Shown here: piece after piece, positions 1 to 8,400 of the stretch
Layout of the letters: every line of letters starts with the position of its first letter
Position numbering within the stretch: position 1 is the stretch's first letter
From: JAMCRM01 sp041685075
GTDB taxonomy: Bacteria > Acidobacteriota > Terriglobia > Bryobacterales > Bryobacteraceae
Length of the DNA: 19,853 bases
Direction of reading: 5' to 3'
NCBI GenBank assembly: GCA_041685075.1
Contig: JAWLGN010000074.1
Location: 1 to 19,853 of the forward strand
Notes under the pieces: generated by a model
Database searches by the model: none
What the model saw: only the letters and a program-made list of their open reading frames with translations
What the model was told of the DNA's origin: nothing
Program-made: the position numbers and the translations under genes

Positions 1-12
1 ACGGCACGCGCG

Positions 13-1020
13 TCAGATTCGCACGTTCCGGCTGCGGGAGCGCAGCAGCCAGATGAAGAACGGGCCGCCCAGGATGGCGGTCACCACTCCCACGGGCAGC
101 TCCGCGGGCGCCAGCACTACGCGGGCCACCGCATCACATAGCGCCAGGAACGCGGCGCCCAGCAGGAAGGAGCAGGGCAGCAGGACGCGGTGGTCGGCCC
201 CCATCCACAGCCGCAGGGCGTGGGGGACAATGAGGCCCACGAAGCCTATAGGGCCGGTGACGGCGGTGACGGCGCCGGTGAGCACGCTGCCGGCGATGTA
301 GCCGGTCAGCACCGCGCCGCCCACCGAGACGCCGCGCGCGGCGGCCCACTCCTCGCCGCCGGCCATCAGGTTCCAGTCCCGCCAGCGCCACATGGCTACC
401 GCGCCGCAGGGCAGCACCAGCAGCGCCACGCCGGCCAGCGTCCAGTAGTCCACCGCGTCGATGCCGCCCATCAACCAGCGGCTGATGGAGAACGATTGCG
501 CCAGGCCGGCCATGCTGTGCAGGAACTGGATGAGAGCGCCGCACATGCTGTTCATCGCCACTCCGGCCAGCAGAAGGGTGAAGGTGGACATGCGGCGCAC
601 GCGCCCCGCGATGGCCAGCACCAGTACCAGCACCGCGCCCGCGCCCAGGAAGGCCCCCACCCACACCGCCGGCATCTGTCCCACCCCGCTGAAGCCGAAG
701 CAGATCGCCACCACCGCACCCAGCGAGGCGCCGCTCGAAACGCCCAGCGTATAGGGCGTGGCCAAGGCGTCGCGCAGCAGCCCCTGGAAGAGCGCGCCGG
801 CCAGCGCCAGGGCGCCGCCGCTCAGCATGGCCAGCAGCACGCGCGGCAGCCGTAGGTTTACGAGCAGCTCGAAATCGGGCGATTGGCCGGCGAACGCACG
901 CCCCAGGTCCAGCTTCGCCGTTCCCACCAGCGGCATGGTTACGAGCACCGCCAGCAGAAACGCGGCGCTCACCAGCAGCGCCTTGAAGAACCGCCGGCTG
1001 TCAAGCCGTTCACTCCCCAT
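13..1020 (-). CDS. btuC: Cobalamin-type ABC transporter permease (FecCD/BtuC family)
   Basis: Integral membrane subunit of a B12/siderophore-class importer that forms the channel for substrate delivered by the binding protein encoded upstream. The 335-residue product is almost entirely hydrophobic helices (about nine or ten), as usual for FecCD permeases. It carries the family features LRLPR near residue 55, a GALFQGLLRD-like segment, GVSSGASLGA, and a late GPIGFVGLIVPH motif followed by HR, the region that contacts the ATPase. I chose the ATG at 1018-1020, which overlaps the end of the ATPase gene by 11 bases; an upstream in-frame ATG at 1065 would add 15 Pro/Arg-rich residues inside the ATPase gene and is less likely. 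It is the third gene of the riboswitch-controlled operon. Vitamin B12 as substrate is inferred from the riboswitch; the permease alone could equally be a siderophore permease. Confidence 0.9.
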   Translation of the reverse strand: MGSERLDSRRFFKALLVSAAFLLAVLVTMPLVGTAKLDLGRAFAGQSPDFELLVNLRLPRVLLAMLSGGALALAGALFQGLLRDALATPYTLGVSSGASLGAVVAICFGFSGVGQMPAVWVGAFLGAGAVLVLVLAIAGRVRRMSTFTLLLAGVAMNSMCGALIQFLHSMAGLAQSFSISRWLMGGIDAVDYWTLAGVALLVLPCGAVAMWRWRDWNLMAGGEEWAAARGVSVGGAVLTGYIAGSVLTGAVTAVTGPIGFVGLIVPHALRLWMGADHRVLLPCSFLLGAAFLALCDAVARVVLAPAELPVGVVTAILGGPFFIWLLRSRSRNVRI

Positions 1021-1780
1021 AGGCAATCCAGGGCCGGCCGGCCGGGGTGCGCATGAGCGCGGCATTCACTTGGAAGATGGACCCGATACACTCGGGCCGC
1101 AGGGCCTCCTCGGGAGGCCCGTCGGCCGCTACCTCCCCGCCGGCCAGCACGATGGCGCGGTCGGCGTAGGCGGCCGCCAGGTTCAAATCGTGGGTCACGG
1201 TGGCCACCAGGACGCCCCGCTTGCAAAGCGTCCGCAGCACGCGGTAGAGGGCCACCTGGTGGCGCAGGTCGAGGAAGGTAGTCGGTTCGTCGAGCAGCAG
1301 CGCTTCGGGCGCTTGCGCCAGCGCCGCGGCCAGAATCACGCGCTGCCGCTCCCCGCCGCTCAGCGAACGGAAGTCGCGGTGGCGAAACGGCAGGCTGCCG
1401 GTGAGCTGCATGGCCTCCTCGGCGGCCGTGTAATCGGCCTCGGTTTCGAACAGGCCGGCGGAAAACGGCGCGCGGCCCATCAGGACCACCTGCTCGGCGG
1501 TGAAAGGAAAATCGATGGTGACGCTCTGGGGGACGAAGGAAACTTTGCGGGCGTAGTCGCGGCGGCGCCACTTGCGCAGTTCGATGCCGCGGAAGCGGCA
1601 CTCCCCCAGATACCCTTCCCGCAGCCCGGCCATGATGCCCAGCAGGGTGGATTTGCCCGCGCCGTTGGGGCCAATGATGGCGGTGAGGGTCCCGGGCTCC
1701 AGCCGCAGGGTGACGCCCCGCAGTACTTCGGAGCCGTTATACAGCATGCCGGCGCCCAGCAACTCGAAGCTGGAGGTCAC
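1010..1780 (-). CDS. btuD: Cobalamin-type ABC transporter ATP-binding protein
   Basis: Cytoplasmic ATPase that powers the importer. In the 256-residue product I see Walker A GPNGAGKS at residues 37-44, a Q-loop glutamine at 85, the LSGGERQR signature at 140-147, Walker B LLLDEPT at 161-167 and the H-loop histidine at 197. All catalytic elements are present and the length is typical of BtuD/FecE/HmuV proteins. The start is GTG at 1778-1780, forming a GTGA overlap with the TGA of the binding-protein gene; this points to translational coupling. The stop overlaps the permease start. The open frame continues far upstream, but that part is a shadow of the binding-protein gene. Confidence 0.93.
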   Translation of the reverse strand: MTSSFELLGAGMLYNGSEVLRGVTLRLEPGTLTAIIGPNGAGKSTLLGIMAGLREGYLGECRFRGIELRKWRRRDYARKVSFVPQSVTIDFPFTAEQVVLMGRAPFSAGLFETEADYTAAEEAMQLTGSLPFRHRDFRSLSGGERQRVILAAALAQAPEALLLDEPTTFLDLRHQVALYRVLRTLCKRGVLVATVTHDLNLAAAYADRAIVLAGGEVAADGPPEEALRPECIGSIFQVNAALMRTPAGRPWIAYGE

Positions 1781-2670
1781 AGCCCGGCCTCCGGGTGGAG
1801 CATGGCGGCGAAAGCTTCGGCCGCTTCCCCAAGACGGGGACCTGGAATGACGAAGATTTCGGACTGGATCGGGTAGACGCGTTTGTCGCGCACGGCCCGC
1901 AGGTGCGGTTGGCGGCCCCACAGCGCGATGATCTCCCGGCGCTGCTCTTCGGTAAGGGAACTTGCGCCGCCCATTTCTCCCATGTCCAGAATCACGTCGG
2001 GGTTCAGGGCCAACACGGTTTCGAGCGAGATCTTGGGATAGGGCAGGGGCGCCGAGGCCAGCACGTTCACTCCCCCGGCCATTTCGATCAACTCGTTGAG
2101 AAACGAACCCTTGCCGACCGCTATCATGCCATCCAGGCGGCCCGGCGAGCGGCCTACCAGGAAGAGCAGCGAGCGGCGCGGCCGCCCGGCCGTGCGGCGG
2201 CGCACCGCCTCCATCCGCTCGCGTATGGAGCGAACCAGCCCGGCCGCGCGCTCCGGGGCTCCAGCGCGGTCGCCGATGAGCCGGATCATGTCGAGCGCGT
2301 GCGCCAGGTCCCCATGCTGGAGCTCGAGCACGTCGAAGTGCATGCGCCGCAGTTGCTCGACCACCCGGTTGGGCGCGTACTGCACAATCGTGAGGTCCGG
2401 ACGCAGTGCCACGATGGCCTCCACGTTGGGGCGCAGATATCCACCCACCTTGGGCAGACGGGTGGCCTCCGGCGGGTAGTGGCAGTAATCGGAAACACCC
2501 ACCACGCGGTCGCCCAAACCCAGCGCGAAGAGGGTTTCGGTGATACCCGGCGCCGCCGAGACGATGCGCTTGGGTTGGGCCGCCGGCGTGCCTGCCGCCG
2601 CCAGCAGCAGGACGGCACACACACATCCGAGCGACCGGGGTTTTTCTTGCGGGAACCGGAATCTCGCCAC
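1777..2670 (-). CDS. btuF: Periplasmic cobalamin-binding protein of ABC importer (BtuF-like)
   Basis: Substrate-binding protein of the periplasmic helical-backbone class. The 297-residue product begins with a basic stretch and a hydrophobic core (CVCAVLLLAAAG), followed by a plausible signal peptidase site after TPAA; there is no lipobox, so it is probably soluble in the periplasm. Family features are RIVSAAPGITETLFALG near the N-terminus, VVGVSDYC, a PxVGGYLRPNVEAIVALRPDL segment, and late NPDVILDMG and ALNP elements. I chose GTG at 2668-2670 because GGGAGG lies just before it and the signal peptide then has a normal n-region; a GTG at 2701-2703 would add 11 residues but lacks a site. It is the first gene after the cobalamin riboswitch and overlaps the ATPase gene by four bases. 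B12 or another corrinoid is inferred from the riboswitch. Confidence 0.9.
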   Translation of the reverse strand: MARFRFPQEKPRSLGCVCAVLLLAAAGTPAAQPKRIVSAAPGITETLFALGLGDRVVGVSDYCHYPPEATRLPKVGGYLRPNVEAIVALRPDLTIVQYAPNRVVEQLRRMHFDVLELQHGDLAHALDMIRLIGDRAGAPERAAGLVRSIRERMEAVRRRTAGRPRRSLLFLVGRSPGRLDGMIAVGKGSFLNELIEMAGGVNVLASAPLPYPKISLETVLALNPDVILDMGEMGGASSLTEEQRREIIALWGRQPHLRAVRDKRVYPIQSEIFVIPGPRLGEAAEAFAAMLHPEAGL

Positions 2671-2714
2671 GCCTCCCTCCCCGAAGGCTGTCAGGAGTTC
2701 CACGGCCGGGAGGC
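2671..2714 (-). promoter_or_regulatory. Probable translational expression platform of the riboswitch
   Basis: On the minus-strand transcript, GCCTCCC (2714-2708) is perfectly complementary to GGGAGGC (2677-2671), which is the ribosome binding site directly in front of the GTG at 2670. Pairing would hide the site. The same CCTCCC also lies in the loop of a competing GGCC-TCCC-GGCC hairpin, giving a possible on/off switch. There is no U-tract, so control by translation seems more likely than transcription termination. Confidence 0.5.
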
Positions 2715-2721
2715 CGCGGGC

Positions 2722-2896
2722 GGCCGGCAGGTCTTCGGACTCGCAGGCAAACGGCTCAACCTACTTGCCGTGGCTTCCCGGCTCCCTATCGAGCCAGTGC
2801 CGTTCGGACGGCGTTCGTTCCTGCTCACCGCTGCGGGGCAGTCCCGGAATCGCACCGGGTTCCCTTTTTTGTCCGCTAAGGCGAACAACCGGCAGC
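2722..2896 (-). promoter_or_regulatory. Cobalamin (adenosylcobalamin-class) riboswitch
   Basis: Reading the minus strand, the conserved cobalamin-riboswitch landmarks occur in order: a P1 5' arm GCTGCCGG near 2897-2889, AAAAGGGAA followed by CCGGTGCGATTCCGGG, GACTGCCCCGCAGCGG, GGCACTGG near 2800-2793, GGGAAGCC, and the B12 box GCGAGTCCGAAGACCTGCC ending near 2726. The 3' CCGGC can close P1. The element sits about 50 bases upstream of the btuF-like start and should lower expression of the transporter when cobalamin is abundant. The exact ends are approximate. Confidence 0.93.
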
Positions 2897-3048
2897 ACAT
2901 TCAGGGTAGCACGCCGCGCCGCGCCGCCGGGAGCCGTGCGTCGTCGCGCGTTCCCTGGGGTGAGTGGTGGCTTTTCGCCGCCGCTATCACCCGTTTGGGG
3001 GATACCCCTCCCGGAGTACGGCTTCTTATCCTGAAATCAGGGAGTGTG

Positions 3049-3387
3049 ATGAGGAAACACCTTCAGCCAGGTTCGGGCACGGTGGATCTGACGGCGTTCA
3101 GGGAAAGCCGCGGGATTTCACTCCAGGAGATTGCACGAGACACCTGCATTTCCGTGCGTTATCTCCAGGCGATTGAGCAATCCGAGTTCCACAAGCTGCC
3201 CGGTGGCGTGTACAACGTGAGCTACATCCGCCAGTACGCCGACCGCATTGGCCTGGATCCCTCCTCCCTGCTCGAGTTCTACCGTTCCCAGATGCCGGAG
3301 GACGATCCGGAGCCGGAGGAGCAGAAGCCCGCTTCGCGAGGATTCATCGGGCTGCTGGCCTCCGTGTGGCGCCGCGTCGACGCCTGA
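3049..3387 (+). CDS. Small RodZ-type helix-turn-helix protein
   Basis: A 112-residue protein whose first 75 residues form a Cro/C1-type helix-turn-helix of the kind found at the N-terminus of RodZ (HTH_25): LTAFRESRGISLQEIARDT, then ISVRYLQAIEQSEF, then a GGVYNVSYIRQYADRIGLDP segment that closely follows RodZ proteins. RodZ itself continues with a transmembrane helix and a periplasmic domain. Here the protein stops after an acidic linker and a short C-terminus (GFIGLLASVWRRVDA) that may be an amphipathic, membrane-touching helix. The start ATG at 3049 has GGGAG four bases upstream, with an alternative GTG one codon earlier. It is divergent from the B12 operon. Its role, DNA binding or a shape-related scaffold, cannot be decided from sequence. 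Confidence 0.85.
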   Translation: MRKHLQPGSGTVDLTAFRESRGISLQEIARDTCISVRYLQAIEQSEFHKLPGGVYNVSYIRQYADRIGLDPSSLLEFYRSQMPEDDPEPEEQKPASRGFIGLLASVWRRVDA

Positions 3388-3444
3388 CGGCCATAGACCC
3401 CTGTGCCGCCGGTTATGATAGAGGCAGTACCGGGGGCTGCGGCC

Positions 3445-4713
3445 ATGGCAGAGGCAGATGCTGTATTGCACGTCCCGCCCGTTGAGGATATCGGCGCCGC
3501 CGACGTGGTTGTCGGAATCGCGACGCACGATAACCGGGACACCGCCTGTGAGGCAGTAGAGGCAATACTGGCGGGAGTGGAGCGGCATCTCTCCTCGCGC
3601 CGCGCCGTCCTGGTGCATGCCGACGGCGGCTCTCGCGACGGCACGCCGGAGCGAGTGCGCGAGGCCGTGGGGAAGCGGATTCCGCTGGTGCAGGTCAGCT
3701 ACCCGGTCTACCCGGTTCACAAGCTGTTGCCCCCGCTCGCCGGGGTGCCGGGGAAGGCCGAGGCGTTGCGCGCCACCTTCGCCCTGGCGGGGCAACTCGG
3801 TTCCGCCGCCTGTACCCTGATTGACGCCAACGTGCGCGGCATCCACCCGGAATGGGTGGACGTGCTGGTGCGGCCCGTGCTGGAGCATGGCTTCGATTTC
3901 GTGGCCCCGCGCTACCAGCGCCGCCCCTTCGAAGGAACCATCATCAGCGGCATCGTCTTCCCGCTCGTCCGGGCTCTCTACGGCAAACGCATCCGCCAGC
4001 CTGTGGGCGGGGACCAGGCATACTCCGCGCGCTTCATCGAGCATTGCACCACCGAAGGCTGGGACGGGGAAACGTCGCTGGGCACCGACCTGCGCCTTAC
4101 CCTGACCGCCATCGCCGGCGAATTTCGCATCTGCCAGGCTTCCCTGGGGGAGCGCGTCGTTCAGGCGGGCGATGCCCAGCCGGACGTCAGCGCCGTGCTG
4201 GCGCATGTGCTCGGCCCTTTGTTCGAAACCGTAGACAACACCGTGAGTTTCTGGCAGCGGACCCGCGGCTCGGACGCTGTCCCCGTTTTCGGCAGCCATC
4301 CGGAGATCGCCGGCGATCCCGCGCCGGTGAACGTGCGGCGCATGGTGGAATCCTTCCGTCTCGGCTCCCAGGACCTGCAGGAAGTCTGGAATGCGATTCT
4401 TCCACCGGCCACTCTGCTGGAATTCAAAAAGATGGCGCGCCGCCCTGACGAGGAGTTCCGCATGCCGGACGAAGTGTGGGCCCGCACCATCTACGATTTC
4501 GCGCTGGGCTACCGGCTGCGGGTGATCGACCGCAACCATCTGCTGCGCGCCATGACCCCTATCTACCTGGGGTGGCTGGCGTCGTTCGTGAACGAAATGC
4601 GGGACAGGCCGGAGCGGGTGGAAGAGCGGCTGGAGGCGCTGTGCCTGGTTTTCGAGGCGCAGAAACGTTACCTGATATCGCGTTGGAGGTGGCCGGACAG
4701 ATTCCGCCCGTGA
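3445..4713 (+). CDS. GT2-fold glycosyltransferase, glucosylglycerate/mannosylglycerate synthase-like
   Basis: A 422-residue soluble protein. The N-terminal half is a GT-A nucleotide-sugar fold: VVVGIATHDN (21-30), LVHADGGSRDGT (56-67), VPGKAEALRATF (101-112), LIDANVRGIHPEW (125-137) in place of a DxD motif, and RQPVGGDQA (184-192). The helical C-terminal half (about 250-420) resembles the extension of synthases that join a sugar nucleotide to glycerate. This architecture suggests synthesis of a compatible solute such as glucosylglycerate, consistent with the membrane protein and trehalose synthase nearby. The second metal Asp of DxD is Asn here and the late metal His seems absent, so activity is uncertain. 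I chose ATG 3445, with GGGGG about nine bases upstream; ATG 3415 and GTG 3403 are alternatives, but 3415 lies within a TATGAT that may be a -10 box. Confidence 0.8.
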   Translation: MAEADAVLHVPPVEDIGAADVVVGIATHDNRDTACEAVEAILAGVERHLSSRRAVLVHADGGSRDGTPERVREAVGKRIPLVQVSYPVYPVHKLLPPLAGVPGKAEALRATFALAGQLGSAACTLIDANVRGIHPEWVDVLVRPVLEHGFDFVAPRYQRRPFEGTIISGIVFPLVRALYGKRIRQPVGGDQAYSARFIEHCTTEGWDGETSLGTDLRLTLTAIAGEFRICQASLGERVVQAGDAQPDVSAVLAHVLGPLFETVDNTVSFWQRTRGSDAVPVFGSHPEIAGDPAPVNVRRMVESFRLGSQDLQEVWNAILPPATLLEFKKMARRPDEEFRMPDEVWARTIYDFALGYRLRVIDRNHLLRAMTPIYLGWLASFVNEMRDRPERVEERLEALCLVFEAQKRYLISRWRWPDRFRP

Positions 4714-4741
4714 GGCGCGGTCCACCTGCCGGGGAGGCTGT

Positions 4742-5443
4742 ATGTTGATCCAGGCGAACCAGATTTTCCGCGAAGCGGGCGAGCGCATCGTTCGGGGAGT
4801 GGCCGATTTTCTTCCAGGGCTGCTGGCTTTGGCGATGGTGCTGCTGATAACCATCGTGCTGGCCACCATCGCGCGGATGATGATCCGCCGTTCGCTGCGC
4901 GGCATCGATTTCGACCGCCGCATCCACCAGTGGGGACTCTCGGCCCTGACCGAGTGGTCGCCCTCCGGCAGCCCTGCGCTGCTGGTGGCCGGGCTGGCCT
5001 ACTGGTTCATTCTGCTGGTAGGGCTGCTCATCGGGCTGAGCGCGTTGAACATCAACCTGACCTCGGCGCTGGTGCTGCGCTTGTTCGAGTACCTGCCCAA
5101 CGTCCTGGCCGCGGTGCTGATCCTGATCGTGGGCACGCTGCTGGCGCGATTCCTGGCGCGCGGGGTGTTGATCAGCGCGGTGAACATGCAGATCCAGTCG
5201 GCGCGGCTGCTGAGCCTGGGGGTGAAGTGGCTGGTGATGGTGGTGGCCGGCGCGATGGCGCTGGAGCACCTGGGCATCGGCGGCCAGATCGTGCGGATGG
5301 CCTTCGGGATCCTGTTCGGGGGCATCGTGCTGGCGCTGGCGCTGGCGGTGGGGCTGGGATCCCGGGAGATGGTGAGCCGCTCGCTCGAACGCCAGGCCGG
5401 CAAGAGCGAGGAGGAGCCCGAGGAGCAGCTTCGTCACCTGTGA
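4742..5443 (+). CDS. Membrane protein with MscS-type conserved TM helices (CmpX-like)
   Basis: A 233-residue inner-membrane protein with about five hydrophobic segments (roughly residues 22-46, 80-102, 119-140, 155-178 and 187-208). The first helix is followed by a basic RMMIRRSLRG stretch, and the paired segments around LFEYLPNVLAAVLILIVGTLLARFLA match the conserved TM-helix family found in CmpX and in small mechanosensitive-channel relatives. The soluble beta domain of true MscS is missing; the C-terminus is a short acidic/charged tail (residues 213-233). A strong GGGGAGG lies four bases before the ATG. It follows the glycosyltransferase by 28 bases, probably in the same transcript, and a role in osmotic or membrane-tension response is a reasonable inference. 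It is convergent with the trehalose synthase gene, with only four bases between the stops. Confidence 0.82.
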   Translation: MLIQANQIFREAGERIVRGVADFLPGLLALAMVLLITIVLATIARMMIRRSLRGIDFDRRIHQWGLSALTEWSPSGSPALLVAGLAYWFILLVGLLIGLSALNINLTSALVLRLFEYLPNVLAAVLILIVGTLLARFLARGVLISAVNMQIQSARLLSLGVKWLVMVVAGAMALEHLGIGGQIVRMAFGILFGGIVLALALAVGLGSREMVSRSLERQAGKSEEEPEEQLRHL

Positions 5444-5447
5444 GCCG

Positions 5448-8400
5448 CTACTCGGCGTACGCCAGGACGCCATCGAGCGCGGCGCGCAGGAGGGCCGGGT
5501 CGCCGCCGGGCAACTCGCGCGCCAGTTCCTCGAGCGCGCGGTCGAGCAGCAGGGCGTCGAGCAGCGCGCGCCAGCCTTCCTCGGACCGCGGCACGAATCC
5601 GGCGCCGTCGGCAGCCTGCCGATAAGCGGCCAGGAAGGCGGCCGAACTCCAGCGCTCCCAGTGCCGGGCCCACGGTTCCAGGTGCGCGGATTCCTTCGGC
5701 AGGGCGGCGCGCGCCGCGCGGCTGAACGAGCGCAGCATACCGGCCACGTCCCTGAGCGCCAGTTGCTTGGCGCGCCGTTCGACGGGCGGCCGCCCCGGGG
5801 CGGCGGCGAAGTCGATCAACACGTCGTTCCCCACCCGCAGAATGTTCTCCAGGCGGTAGTTGCCGTGAATGCGGATGCGCTCGGCGCGGACGTCCGTCTG
5901 GGCCAGGCCCTGGAAACGGTCGAGCAGTTCGCCGCGCCGGCTCAGGGCCGTGGCGGCCGTATCCACCAACTCGTCGGGCAGCCATGCCATGCCGGTCTTG
6001 AGGGCGTCGAAGAACCCCACGGCGCGCTCGCGCAGGCTGTGGGCAATCCGCGAGACATCGGCCGGAGTGAGCGGCTCCGGCTGGAAGGCGGCATCCTGAG
6101 CCGGGGACGCCAGTGCCTGGTGCAGTTCCGCGGTGCGCCTGCCCAGGGTGGCGGCGAACGCGAGATAGCCGCCCATTTGTTCGCGCAACGGGGCGGGAAC
6201 CGGCCGCGCGGCCAGTTCCAGAAGGCTGCGCCGCGACGGCTTGGGCGCGCCGTCCTGCGCCTGGGCATAGTACCGCTCCAGTTCTTCGCGGGTGAAGCTC
6301 CAGCCGTCCCCCTGGTGGGGCACGTACTGTTGCAGGATGGCGGCGGTGGCGATCTCGCCGCGTCGCTCGTACTCCATTGCGCCGGCAAACTTCGCCACGC
6401 CGTCGAAGGCAGTGCTCTCCGAAAGGAACCGCAGCGCTTCGTATTCCGGGTTCGGGCCCGCTTCGAGCTTGCGCAACAGCTTGAGGGTGAACCGGTCGTC
6501 CAGAACGGCCGCAGTGACGGCGCCATCCGGCGTGGTTGGCTCGGGCGCACGCGGGCCGGTAGAGGCGCCTGGCGTGCCGTTGAAGCGCGAGGCGGCGAAG
6601 GCGCGCAGCATGCCGGATTGCGTGGCGATGGCGGCGTTGTTTTCGATGGCTTCGAAGAGGCCCCGGCAGGATTCCTCATCGGCCAGCGCGTCGTGCAGCA
6701 CGCCCGTTCCCGCGGGGTGATGGAGTTCGCATAGCACCGGCGCGGGATCTTGGCCGAGCCGCGCGGCCGCCTCGCCGGTGCTGATGGCTACCGGAAGGTG
6801 GAAGCTGTCGTTGCCGCCGCCGGTGAAGGTGGCCTCCACCACCATCCAGGCCAAAGGCGCCGGGCCGAGCCGGATCCAACCCCAGTCGGCGACCCGCGCC
6901 GTTTCCACCGCGCCCCCGCGCGCGCGGAACCAGTGCTGCCGGCCGATGAACTCCGGAAGCGCGGCTTCGAGCGACCGGCGGGCGCGCTCCTGGAACACCT
7001 CGTCCCAGTCCCGTACCGTCAGGGGGCAGGGTTCGGCCGCCGCGCGGACCTCGATGGCTTCCGGCGTGCCCTGCAATTCGAACCAGAGGAAGCCGTAGGG
7101 CCCCAGGGTCAGCCGGTAGGGCGCCTTCCCGATGGCCGGAAACTCCGTGTAGCCCAGCATCTCTACCGGAACCACGCCCGCCATGTGGCCCAGGTCCAGC
7201 TCTACGGGCTGCGCGAAGCGCGAGAGGTTGGCCACGCACAGAATCTGGTCTCCCCTGTACTTGCGCAGGTAGGCCAGCACCTTATTGTTCTCCGGGTGGA
7301 GGAATTCCAGGCTGCCGCGGCCGAAGACCTGAAACAGCTTCCGCAGCGCAATCATGTTGCGCATCCAGTGGAGCAGCGAGGAGGGGTCGCTCTGCTGCGC
7401 TTCCACGTTGATGGCCTCGTAGCCGTAGACCGGGTCCATGATGACGGGGCTGTAGAGCCGCGCCGGGTTGGCGCGCGAGAAGCCCGCGTTGCGGTCCGCG
7501 GTCCACTGCATGGGGGTGCGGACGCCGTTGCGGTCGCCCAGGTAGATGTTGTCGCCCATCCCGATCTCGTCGCCGTAGTAGATGATGGGGGTGCCGGGGA
7601 AGGAGAACAGCAGGCTATTCATGAGCTCGATGCGGCGGCGGTTGTTTTCCATCAGGGGCGCCAGGCGGCGGCGGATCCCCACGTTGAGCCGCATGCGGGG
7701 ATCGGCGCTGTAGGCCAGGTACATGTAGTCCCGCTCTTCGTCGGTGACCATCTCCAGGGTGAGTTCGTCGTGGTTCCGGAGGAACAGGCCCCACTGGCAG
7801 GAGGCGGGAATTTCGGGCGTCTGGGCCATGATTTCGGTGATGGGGTGGCGGTCCTCCAGCCGCAGCGCCATGAAGATGCGGGGCATGAGCGGGAAGTGGA
7901 AGGCCATGTGGCAGGCATCCCCCTCGCCGAAGTAGGGGCGGACGTCGGCTGGCCACTGGTTGGCTTCGGCGAGCAGCACGCGGTTGGTGTAGGCGGCGTC
8001 CAGTTCGCGGCGGATGCGCCGGATCACCGCGTGAGTCTCGGGCAGGTTTTCGCAGTTGGTGCCCTCCCGCTCCACCAGGTAGGGGACGGCGTCCAGCCGC
8101 AGGCCGTCCACCCCAAGGTCCAGCCAGAAGCGCATGACGTTCAGCATTTCCTCGAGCACCGCGGGGTTGTCGTAGTTGAGGTCCGGCTGGTGGGAGAAGA
8201 AGCGATGCCAGTAGTAGGCCTGGGCATCGGGGTCCCAGGCCCAGTTGGATTTCTCCGTATCGGTGAAGATGATGCGGGCATCGCGGTACTTCTGATCGGT
8301 GTCGCTCCAGACGTAATAGTCGCGCTGGCGCGATCCGGGCGGGGCCAGCCGCGCGGCCTGGAACCACGGGTGCGCGTCGGAGGTGTGGTTGATGACCAGC

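Noticed and set aside
2997..3008. GGGG-ATA-CCCC inverted repeat upstream of the HTH gene
   Set aside because: Very short loop and low complexity; no supporting promoter geometry.
2671..3048. Possible small gene in the 378-base gap between the B12 operon and the HTH gene
   Set aside because: The gap is explained by the cobalamin riboswitch (2722-2896) and its expression platform; the remaining 2897-3048 holds only weak promoter-like sequence, and frames there lack a start with a ribosome site.
3118..4923. Long minus-strand open frame of about 600 codons across the HTH and glycosyltransferase genes
   Set aside because: It lies antisense to genes with clear motifs, its composition is His/Arg/Gln-rich without recognisable domains, and it has no ribosome binding site.
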